9,299 nt of DNA. Source: an uncultured Lachnospiraceae bacterium. GTDB lineage: Bacteria; Bacillota; Clostridia; Lachnospirales; Lachnospiraceae. Below the pieces are notes generated by a model. It ran no database searches. It worked only from the letters and a program-made list of their open reading frames with translations, and was not told the origin of the DNA. The number at the start of each line of letters is the position of its first letter. Within the stretch, counting starts at the first letter, position 1. A program made the position numbers and the translations under genes. This document shows, piece by piece, positions 1 to 6,203 of this stretch. The stretch is from NCBI GenBank assembly GCA_902783305.1, contig CACZQU010000016.1, positions 1-9,299 on the forward strand, read 5' to 3'.

Positions 1-63
1 ATGCGGGCATCGACGATTGACGACAACGCAGCCTGGGCGGATTTAGACAAGTCAGATGTATAG
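1..63 (+). CDS. possible 3' end of a convergent plus-strand gene (partial)
   Basis: Reading frame 1 is open from the first base and ends at TAG (61-63), giving MRASTIDDNAAWADLDKSDV. The other two plus frames stop within about 45 nt. The frame is 35 nt upstream of a symmetric terminator hairpin (98-137), as expected for the tail of a convergent gene that shares the terminator with the minus-strand genes. The ATG at position 1 is probably not a start, because the window edge cuts the gene. I recognise no family, and 20 residues are too few to assign one. It could be a chance open frame. Confidence 0.3.
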   Translation: MRASTIDDNAAWADLDKSDV

Positions 64-97
64 GTTATTTATGCACAGATCCTTACTCCATGCAGAT

Positions 98-137
98 AAG
101 AAAAAGAGGTTGGTCACGGTGCCAGCCTCTTTTTCTT
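98..137. terminator. bidirectional rho-independent terminator
   Basis: A perfect 12-bp inverted repeat, AAGAAAAAGAGG (98-109) against CCTCTTTTTCTT (126-137), encloses a second short stem TGG/CCA (111-113, 122-124) and an 8-nt loop. The A-rich left arm and T-rich right arm supply a U-tract on either strand. In plus-strand RNA the position between the two stems is a U-G wobble, giving a continuous 16-bp stem; in minus-strand RNA it is a C-A mismatch. It lies 124 nt after the dehydrogenase stop codon and 34 nt after the possible plus-strand tail, so it probably ends both. Confidence 0.8.
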
Positions 138-261
138 GCAGACAAGCATTTTCCTGACAACCGCCTACCGGAAGATTTCCCTTTCCATGCATCTTCTCCG
201 AAAAAACCGACTCTGGATCAGGCTGCGCGCAGGGGCCTGAAACGAACCATTTTTCTGTCCA

Positions 262-1860
262 TTATTCAGGTTTTTGCGTCACGTATTTATGCAGTGTTCT
301 GCGGATAGCACCTTTGCCCTGGTAGAGCTCCTTTGCCATGGCTTCGACCTTCTCTCCCAGACCGCACGCATAGATATCGATGCCAAAGGTCTCGCTGTGT
401 CTGAAGAGTTCCTTCAGGCAGGAGAAATCCTGCTCTCCTTCTCTCACTTCCAGGCCTGCCACAATGGGCTGATACAAGGGCAGCCTGTGGTCCGGAGAGC
501 AGGTAAAGGGGGTAAGATCATCCGTAAGTCCTCTTAAGTACCGGGCATAACCGGCAAAAAGCAGTGGAATGTAGGTCAGCTTCGTCACGTCGTGCCCCCG
601 GCGGATGTGCTCCTGCAGTGTGCCTCCGAAACGGATACCGATGGTGGTCGATGTATCGACGGCAATCCTCTGCGGTGTGTCAGGAACATAGACATTTGAA
701 AACCGGACATAAAGGCATTCATCCATGAACTTTTTCGGATCCAGGATACCCGGGCTTTCACAGACCGGCAGACCTTCGTCGTTGCCGATGTGCTCTAAGT
801 AGCTTAGCAGATCCGGGTCGGCCATGATATCGGACACTAAATGAAAGCCCATCATACAGCCATAAATGGATAGAGCCACATGCAGAGGATTTAAGCAGGT
901 TCCGACTTTCATGCGCTCTGTTTTTTCCACGGTCTCTCTGTCGGTGTAGATGACACCAGCCTTTTCAAAGGGCGGCCGTCCGTTAGGGCAGCGGTCCTCC
1001 ATGACCAGATAACCCACTTCTTCGGAATTCACATAAGGAGCGGTGAAGGAATGGCGGTCTGTCTCGATCCATTCATTATCCTCAAAGCCTTCTTCAGACA
1101 GGATCTTCTGTACCCGGGGATCCGGTCTGGGCGTGATCTTATCGATCATGCTTAACGGGCAGGAAACAATCGCTTCATCCTCCGCGTAAGCCACAAATGC
1201 TTCCGGTACCAGGCCGGCTTTGCACCAGCCCTCGGCATAAGCCTTGAGGGCCGCCTTCACTTTATCCCCGTTATTTGACACATTATCCTGCGACTGAAGC
1301 GCCAGGGGGAATGCGCCGGCTTTAAACCGTTCGTACAGAAGTGCTGTGATCTTTCCCATGGTGAGCCGGGCGTCAAATCCCCGGGCAATATCTTCTTCCG
1401 GATATCCATAACCATTCTCTGTAATGGAGAACGTTACCATCTGAAGACTCTTTGCCGTAAAGATCTCTCTGAGCCGTGTCCAGTCTTCTTCAAAGCTTTT
1501 GTCCGCCTTCAGGCTTTCTGTCATACAGCCCACGATCTTCTTATCCACCCTGCCGTCTGCATGAAGCACTACGGAAAGGCTTAAGTTGTCATACGGACGA
1601 TATGCCTTGTCAATAATATCGTAATCATAGGCTTCTGCCACGATAACGCCCCGGTCGAATTCACCACGATTCAACAACTGTTCCAGCAGATCGCATTGAT
1701 AAGCGCGGAAAATATTGCCGGCACCGAAATGCACCCAGGCAGGGTTTTCTTTTGTGCGCATTTTCAAGGCTTCCCGGTCATAGCCCGGAATCTCGTATCC
1801 CTTGTCTACCAGCACTTTTCTTTTTTCATGGTCATAAATATCGTATAATCGCATTTTCAT
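262..1860 (-). CDS. mannitol dehydrogenase-family (long-chain polyol/fructuronate) oxidoreductase
   Basis: This is a cytoplasmic NAD(P)-dependent oxidoreductase of the long-chain mannitol dehydrogenase/fructuronate reductase family, which interconverts ketoses or keto-acids and their alcohols (mannitol/fructose, mannonate/fructuronate and similar). The protein has 532 residues. The Rossmann entry motif WVHFGAGNIFRA spans 42-53. A conserved-looking DNVSNNG lies at 192-198. The C-terminal catalytic helix MKVGTCLNPLH has Lys318, Asn324 and His327 as the likely Lys-Asn-His active-site set. Length and both domains look complete. The start overlaps the stop of the upstream thioredoxin gene (ATGA at 1857-1860), suggesting translational coupling. 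The ATG at 1852-1854 (Met3) sits 6 nt from an AAGGA core and is an equally good start. The actual substrate cannot be read from the sequence, and no sugar transporter or uronate gene is adjacent to help. The family is secure; naming it UxuB or mannitol 2-dehydrogenase would be a guess. Confidence 0.93.
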   Translation of the reverse strand: MKMRLYDIYDHEKRKVLVDKGYEIPGYDREALKMRTKENPAWVHFGAGNIFRAYQCDLLEQLLNRGEFDRGVIVAEAYDYDIIDKAYRPYDNLSLSVVLHADGRVDKKIVGCMTESLKADKSFEEDWTRLREIFTAKSLQMVTFSITENGYGYPEEDIARGFDARLTMGKITALLYERFKAGAFPLALQSQDNVSNNGDKVKAALKAYAEGWCKAGLVPEAFVAYAEDEAIVSCPLSMIDKITPRPDPRVQKILSEEGFEDNEWIETDRHSFTAPYVNSEEVGYLVMEDRCPNGRPPFEKAGVIYTDRETVEKTERMKVGTCLNPLHVALSIYGCMMGFHLVSDIMADPDLLSYLEHIGNDEGLPVCESPGILDPKKFMDECLYVRFSNVYVPDTPQRIAVDTSTTIGIRFGGTLQEHIRRGHDVTKLTYIPLLFAGYARYLRGLTDDLTPFTCSPDHRLPLYQPIVAGLEVREGEQDFSCLKELFRHSETFGIDIYACGLGEKVEAMAKELYQGKGAIRRTLHKYVTQKPE

Positions 1861-3200
1861 TCCTTCCCTTCGTCCTTCTTCAGGATAATCGTTGTGTCTG
1901 ATGCTGTCTCCTGAGTGTTAACTGTTTCATCCTTATCAAAAGCATACCCGTCAGGTGCCTTCTCAATATGTACTTCATACGATTTTTCTTCAGGAACTTC
2001 AAATTCAGCGCATCCGTCTTCGTCCGTCTTGCCAAGCCTGCATGAAGTATCATCACAGAACTGCACCACCACTTTTTCCAGCGGATGGTCTTCTTCATCC
2101 TTCACGAAAACTCTGTAGATGTAACTTCCCGATTCATCGCTCCCGTTTTCCGAAGGTGAAGCATCTGTAAGTAAAGCATCCAATGTCGGTTCATACTCCT
2201 TCACTCTCGCGCCGATAATCGGTTTTGTCATAATCAACCCTTCCCGGTTCACATAGAATGTCGCAGGGAAACTCGTGACCTGTTCCAGAATTTCATTGTC
2301 TTCCGGCATCAGCACGCTGGGATAGTTCGTACCCTTTTCGTCCATCAGATCCCTTGCCTCCTGATAGGTCTCTTCACCAGGATCCTGCTCCCACTCAAGT
2401 CCGATGATCCCGCATCCCTTTTCCTGGAGCCTTTCGTGAATCGCGGCCAGTTCCTCCATCTCGTTTACACAGTTAATGCACCATACTCCCCACAGGTTGA
2501 CCATAGTAATCTCATTATCCTTGAACAGTTCCTCGCTGGTCACGGTATTGCCGTCCAGATCCGTGGTGGTAAAGCTGAGCGTTCTTCCTGCAAGATCATT
2601 CATCTTATCAACAGGAGCATAATACTCCGCCTGTTTCAGCTCTTTTGTAAGCAAAGCAGGAAGATTTCTATAATCCTCAGCATACTCCTCATCCAGGGCA
2701 GCTGCATACTCGTCATCCGATAAGCTGAGAACAAAGAACTGATAACCGTCTGCCTCACCGACCTGGATAATATCTTCCTGAATATCCTCTTCGTCCGGTT
2801 CCACAATTTCCAGCTCTTTCAGCGTTTCTAAAAGTATCTCTTTATCGCCTTTTATTGTAAAAACAGCTCCTGCTACAGACATTTTTTTGATAAGTTCCAG
2901 GGCTGATTCCTCATCGGCACCGTAATTCTCATTCGCTTCTTCCTCTGTCAGAGGAAAATAACACAATTGCGCGCCATATAATTCAGGATTATCGTTGATC
3001 GCTGTGGATGACAGCGGCATTATGACTAAGGAGCCTTTCAGTCCTTCCCAGCCTTCCGGATTTTTCACCGTGAAGCCCAGTCCTTTGTATTCCTCGAAAT
3101 CCTCTGTGTCGTTTTGTGTTTCTTCAGCATATACAACCATGCCGGCACCGAAGGCCGCCAGAACAAATACCATAAACAAAATGCAAATATTTTTTTTCAT
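1857..3200 (-). CDS. secreted TlpA-like thiol-disulfide protein with C-terminal SpaA/Cna-B-like domain
   Basis: Probable extracytoplasmic thiol-disulfide oxidoreductase of 447 residues. Residues 1-25 form a signal peptide (KK, hydrophobic core, likely cleavage after VYA25). There is no lipobox cysteine, sortase motif or C-terminal membrane helix, so the mature protein is probably released. Residues 35-195 are an acidic domain that I cannot name; its opening (GLGFTVKNPEGWEG) recalls small beta-rich secreted domains. Residues 203-345 are a TlpA/AhpC-like thioredoxin fold, with active site WCINC (Cys241, Cys244) after VNLWGVW and the cis-proline in SFPATFYV (Pro312). Residues 361-440 resemble a Cna-B/SpaA prealbumin-like domain: PLEKVVVQF, GKTDEDGCAEF, then APDGYAF. 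This last domain holds three cysteines (382, 387, 397). The ATG at 3198-3200 has SD GGAGAGGG at 3205-3212. No CcdA-type membrane electron donor is encoded here. The redox role is inferred from the fold; the partner is unknown. Confidence 0.88.
   Translation of the reverse strand: MKKNICILFMVFVLAAFGAGMVVYAEETQNDTEDFEEYKGLGFTVKNPEGWEGLKGSLVIMPLSSTAINDNPELYGAQLCYFPLTEEEANENYGADEESALELIKKMSVAGAVFTIKGDKEILLETLKELEIVEPDEEDIQEDIIQVGEADGYQFFVLSLSDDEYAAALDEEYAEDYRNLPALLTKELKQAEYYAPVDKMNDLAGRTLSFTTTDLDGNTVTSEELFKDNEITMVNLWGVWCINCVNEMEELAAIHERLQEKGCGIIGLEWEQDPGEETYQEARDLMDEKGTNYPSVLMPEDNEILEQVTSFPATFYVNREGLIMTKPIIGARVKEYEPTLDALLTDASPSENGSDESGSYIYRVFVKDEEDHPLEKVVVQFCDDTSCRLGKTDEDGCAEFEVPEEKSYEVHIEKAPDGYAFDKDETVNTQETASDTTIILKKDEGKE
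1861..1870 (-). promoter_or_regulatory. ribosome binding site of the dehydrogenase gene
   Basis: On the minus strand AAGGGAAGGA lies inside the last codons of the thioredoxin gene and abuts the first ATG (1858-1860). Its AAGGA part is 6 nt from the second ATG (1852-1854), while its AAGGG part is 5 nt from the first. Both starts are therefore possible, the second with the more usual spacing. Confidence 0.55.
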
Positions 3201-3261
3201 CTAACCCTCTCCATATCTTAAAAATGTGATCCATGAAAAAGCGCCGTATTTTATTCTTTCT

Positions 3262-3279
3262 TTACTTATCCTTCGCCAT
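3262..3279 (-). CDS. possible 5-codon leader minigene (MAKDK)
   Basis: On the minus strand ATG GCG AAG GAT AAG TAA is preceded by AAAGGAGG at an ideal 5-nt spacing, the best ribosome binding site in the window. The product would be MAKDK. It lies in the 126-nt gap between the permease-kinase gene and the thioredoxin gene, ending 61 nt before the thioredoxin ATG. It could be a translated leader acting on the downstream gene or mRNA, or the remnant of a gene that lost its body. Its 13 bases at 3265-3277 match the kinase gene tail at 3339-3351 with one mismatch, encoding AKDK against AEDK. Translation is inferred only from the signal; no function can be assigned. Confidence 0.35.
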   Translation of the reverse strand: MAKDK

Positions 3280-3284
3280 ATGAA

Positions 3285-3292
3285 CCTCCTTT
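3285..3292 (-). promoter_or_regulatory. strong ribosome binding site before the minigene
   Basis: The minus strand reads AAAGGAGG, nearly the full anti-SD complement, followed by TTCAT and ATG. It is stronger than the sites before any of the four large genes, yet the frame that follows stops after five codons. Confidence 0.65.
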
Positions 3293-3300
3293 ACCAAAGC

Positions 3301-3318
3301 GCCGGAAATCCGTCCGGC
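3301..3318 (-). other. short hairpin after the permease-kinase gene
   Basis: A 6-bp inverted repeat, GCCGGA and TCCGGC on the minus strand with a 6-nt loop, begins 8 nt past the kinase stop codon. It is followed by GCTTTGG, not a U-run, so it is a poor terminator. It could slow RNA decay or partially attenuate read-through into the thioredoxin gene. Confidence 0.4.
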
Positions 3319-3326
3319 TGCAGCAA

Positions 3327-6152
3327 TCATTTACTTCTCTTATCCTCCGCCTTAGCTAATACTGCTGTCAGCGTCTTCAGTAACAGTCCGACATCCACCG
3401 GCTTTGCAATATGCGCCTGCATTCCTGCTTCCAGAGCCGCAAGTTCATCTTCTTTAAAAGCATTCGCCGTCATTGCCAGGATCGGTATATTTGCAAGGTC
3501 TGTGTTATTTAACGCACGTATTTTCCTCGTTGCTTCATATCCGTCCATAACCGGCATCTGGATGTCCATCAGAATGGCGTCATAGTATCCCGGCTCAGAG
3601 GACGAGACCTTATCCAATGCGATTTTTCCATTCTCAGCGGTTTCCACGACAAAGCCAGCCTGTAAAAGAATCATATTGGCAATTTCCATATTGATCATAT
3701 TGTCCTCAACCAGCAGCAGCCGTCTTCCGGTAAAGTCAACCACACTGTTTTCCATACCGGCTGCTGTTTCTGTCTCCGGTTCATGATCTGATATGTCCTT
3801 CTTTTCAGCAAGCTTCATCTTCAGCCGGATAATGATTGTCGTGCCGCTTCCCGGTGAAGTAATCACCTCAATGGTGCCGCCCATCAGGTCGACAATACTC
3901 TTGGTGATCGACATTCCCAGACCTGTTCCTTCCACACCGCTGACGGTTGAAGTCCGTTCTCTTTCAAATGCGGTAAAGATCTTCTCGGCAAATTCCCTGG
4001 ACATTCCGATTCCGTTGTCCTGTACCCTTATCTCATATGAACCGTATCCGCCTTCTCCACCGCCCACCTCGCATAATGAAGTGGTAATCTGTCCTCCTTC
4101 CGGCGTAAATTTATATGCATTGCTAAGAATATTCAACAGCACACGATTCAGATTTTTCCTGTCGCACCAGACATATTGATTCATCACCTGATTGGTATGA
4201 ACCTGGAATTCCAGATTCTTCTGTTTCATCTGTTCTGAAAACAGGTCATATATACTGTCGAACAGTGCCCGAAGATCAATGGGGATAAATTCCAGCTCAA
4301 TCGTTCCGCTTTCAATACGGCTCATCTCAAGGATATCATTGATCAGAGCGAGAAGATGCTGGCTGGAGCTTTCAATCTTTTCCAGATATTCGTGAATCTT
4401 ATGACTATCCTCTTCCTTTCGCGCCAGGTTTGTATATCCGATGATCGCGTTCATCGGAGTACGGATATCATGCGACATGTTAAAAAGAAACTGACTTTTT
4501 GCCAGGCTGCTCTCTACCGCATGAATCTTTTCCCTCTCTATTGCTTCATGCTTCTTTCTGACAACATTCTGAACGTACAGCATGACGGCAAGACCGACGA
4601 AGATAATCATCATCAGGATGATTCCGCCCCATACCAATGTCCGTTTTACCTGCAGGATACTGTTTTCTGCGGCCAGCCGCTTGGCCAGCCACATTAAAGC
4701 AGAGTACACCAGCAAGGCAAATAAAACTATTCCCGAAGTGGACATTCCGCTGTATTCCGTGAGGGTGCTCCTGGTAACCGTCCTCCAATAGAATACAAAT
4801 CCAAGCAGGCACCAGAGCGCCAGCAGCAGATAGGCTTCACTCCCCATTGCTTCCATTGCGGCAAGCCGGGGGATGAGCTGTACGAGGAGAAAAATTCCTG
4901 AAATGACCGCTCCAATCAGTCCTGTTACTGTCATTGTTCTGTTTTCTTCGGCCTTCGCCAGCTTATAAGCAGCAGCAGAACAGTACCCAAAACCGATGAT
5001 CGCACCAAATGATGTCAGATCGACAAACCAGACCAGCGTGTTTCTTCCCAACAAGGAAAGAAGTATGGATACAATCAGGATAAATACGATACTGTAAGTG
5101 GTTTTCTGAAACTTTTCCGAAAGAATATCGTCCTCCGCCATAGTGGACAGCACACGGATCGCCGCCCGAAATCCGCCGATGATCCCGGTCAGGATGGCTG
5201 CAACAGCTGTTATCGTCATAATAACCAAACCAGCGAAACCCATGATGGACTTCGCGGCATAGAAAGTCGGTACGGAAGCAACACCATTCAATCCGTCCAG
5301 GTTTCCGATATATGCCTGCCAGGTTGGAAATCCGTCCGGAAGGGAAGACAGACTGATGAACGTCATCACCACATAGGCAAATGCAGCTGCCACTATGGAA
5401 GTAGTCATGATGCCTCCGGACTTTTTGACAGGGAATCGGAAATGAGCTGTATCGAATGTCGTTATCTCAAACCCGACAAACGCCCAGGGTGCCATAATGA
5501 CCAGGCTGAAAACAGCATATCCTCTGTTCAGTCCCTGAATACCGAAAGAGTGCAGTGTACCGCTGGCTATAGCACGGGGCAGGCAGAAAACAGCCGTTAC
5601 GGCAATACCGATGAACAATACCAGTGAAAGAACTGTAAGCAGACGCTGCAGCATTGGTTTTGCTACCACAAACAGAATTCCGACAAATGCCAGTACCAGT
5701 ACGGAAACCAGTGTTTCTCCAAGATATATGGTATTTCCTGCCACAGAATAATGGAACCCATTCTGCGAGACATCGGTAAACAGAGTACGTACAATGATAA
5801 ACAGTGCCGTACCGTTCAGGAAAACAATGGTCAGATAGGACAGGCACAGAAACCACGAGCTAAGGAACGCATGATCCCGGCCAAATGCTTCCTTGGTATA
5901 TGAGTAAATGCCGCCTGTCACGGCAGATCGTCCCATCAGAAAAGAACAGTCAGCTCCGATAATCAGCATGAACGCCATCCCCAGCAGCATGGAAATCATG
6001 GTTCCTGCCGGTCCGGCCACCGGAAGAAATGTCGTTCCCGGCATAGCAAACACGCCCCAGCCAACCATACATCCGAAAGCGATCGCCCATACGTCCATGG
6101 GAGTCAGATATCGGTCCAGTGGTTTAACCAAATCAGCGTTTTGATTCTGCAT
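3327..6152 (-). CDS. APC-type amino acid permease fused to a hybrid histidine kinase (HisKA-HATPase-REC)
   Basis: Membrane sensor kinase of 941 residues. Residues 21-458 are an APC-superfamily permease of about 12 helices. TM1 carries the family's unwound-helix motif as GCMVGWGVFAMPGT (27-40) and TM6 the FVGFE motif (225-229) followed by the FPVKKSGG loop. Two extra helices (about 472-492 and 507-530) and a charged coil (531-557) lead into the kinase. The H-box is MSHDIRTPMNAIIG (phospho-acceptor His561). The N-box is NILSNAYKFTPEGG (Asn674, Asn678), G1 is DNGIGM (712-717) and G2 is GTGLGMSITK (742-751). The receiver has Glu816-Asp817, phospho-acceptor Asp863 in LMDIQMP, Thr895 and Lys917. 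All catalytic residues are present. The likely role is to sense an amino acid or related solute, with or without transport, and signal by phosphorelay; the ligand is unknown. I chose the ATG at 6150-6152 because AAAGGAG lies 8 nt upstream. An in-frame GTG at 6180-6182 would add 10 residues but has no such site. Confidence 0.93.
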   Translation of the reverse strand: MQNQNADLVKPLDRYLTPMDVWAIAFGCMVGWGVFAMPGTTFLPVAGPAGTMISMLLGMAFMLIIGADCSFLMGRSAVTGGIYSYTKEAFGRDHAFLSSWFLCLSYLTIVFLNGTALFIIVRTLFTDVSQNGFHYSVAGNTIYLGETLVSVLVLAFVGILFVVAKPMLQRLLTVLSLVLFIGIAVTAVFCLPRAIASGTLHSFGIQGLNRGYAVFSLVIMAPWAFVGFEITTFDTAHFRFPVKKSGGIMTTSIVAAAFAYVVMTFISLSSLPDGFPTWQAYIGNLDGLNGVASVPTFYAAKSIMGFAGLVIMTITAVAAILTGIIGGFRAAIRVLSTMAEDDILSEKFQKTTYSIVFILIVSILLSLLGRNTLVWFVDLTSFGAIIGFGYCSAAAYKLAKAEENRTMTVTGLIGAVISGIFLLVQLIPRLAAMEAMGSEAYLLLALWCLLGFVFYWRTVTRSTLTEYSGMSTSGIVLFALLVYSALMWLAKRLAAENSILQVKRTLVWGGIILMMIIFVGLAVMLYVQNVVRKKHEAIEREKIHAVESSLAKSQFLFNMSHDIRTPMNAIIGYTNLARKEEDSHKIHEYLEKIESSSQHLLALINDILEMSRIESGTIELEFIPIDLRALFDSIYDLFSEQMKQKNLEFQVHTNQVMNQYVWCDRKNLNRVLLNILSNAYKFTPEGGQITTSLCEVGGGEGGYGSYEIRVQDNGIGMSREFAEKIFTAFERERTSTVSGVEGTGLGMSITKSIVDLMGGTIEVITSPGSGTTIIIRLKMKLAEKKDISDHEPETETAAGMENSVVDFTGRRLLLVEDNMINMEIANMILLQAGFVVETAENGKIALDKVSSSEPGYYDAILMDIQMPVMDGYEATRKIRALNNTDLANIPILAMTANAFKEDELAALEAGMQAHIAKPVDVGLLLKTLTAVLAKAEDKRSK

Positions 6153-6160
6153 GTTCCTCG

Positions 6161-6167
6161 CTCCTTT
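6161..6167 (-). promoter_or_regulatory. ribosome binding site that fixes the permease-kinase start
   Basis: The minus strand reads AAAGGAG followed by 8 nt and ATG (6150-6152). The site falls inside the extra codons that a GTG start at 6182 would require, which argues for the shorter protein. Confidence 0.7.
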
Positions 6168-6180
6168 ACTGATACCGGAC

Positions 6181-6203
6181 ACCTGATCAGGGTGTAATCA
6201 GGT
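6181..6203 (-). other. 7-bp inverted repeat across the stop codon of the PAS hybrid kinase
   Basis: ACCTGAT (6181-6187) pairs with ATCAGGT (6197-6203) around a 9-nt loop; the TGA stop lies partly in the stem. There is no U-tract, so it is not a terminator. It may be an intercistronic mRNA structure, or chance. Confidence 0.3.

Larger units (their letters stand above)
3238..3304. repeat. 9-bp direct repeats flanking the minigene segment
   Basis: AAAGCGCCG occurs on the plus strand at 3238-3246 and again at 3296-3304, bracketing 49 bp that carry the minigene and its ribosome binding site. The inner segment has no terminal inverted repeats and no transposase, so an insertion with target duplication is not supported. 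It may be chance. Confidence 0.35.
3265..3351 (-). repeat. imperfect 13-bp direct repeat, kinase gene tail and minigene
   Basis: On the minus strand GGCGGAGGATAAG (3339-3351, the last codons of the permease-kinase gene) recurs as GGCGAAGGATAAG (3265-3277) inside the minigene, 74 bp downstream and with a single mismatch. Both copies are in frame with their respective reading frames. This suggests a small local duplication, though purine-rich sequence raises the chance of coincidence. Confidence 0.4.

Noticed and set aside
65..205. 46-codon minus-strand frame downstream of the dehydrogenase
   Set aside because: GGAG is only 3 nt from its ATG and the frame crosses the whole terminator stem, so it is unlikely to be a gene.
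196..245. GC-rich imperfect inverted repeat followed by a run of six T on the minus strand, as a second terminator
   Set aside because: The stem (CAGGC/GCCTG) is only 5 bp and the T-run is about 14 nt beyond it, so the geometry is wrong for a rho-independent terminator.
90..308. 72-codon plus-strand open frame near the left end
   Set aside because: It runs through the terminator hairpin and into the dehydrogenase 3' end, and lacks a ribosome binding site.
3241..3258. TAAAAT-like -10 element upstream of the thioredoxin gene
   Set aside because: No -35-like hexamer is found at 16-18 nt; the A/T-rich run alone is not enough to call a promoter.
3793..4179. 128-codon plus-strand open frame
   Set aside because: It is antisense to the HATPase domain of the permease-kinase, whose catalytic motifs are all intact in the minus frame.
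5467..5856. 129-codon minus-strand frame inside the permease region
   Set aside because: It is an alternate frame of the permease helices; the true frame carries the conserved APC motifs continuously through this stretch.
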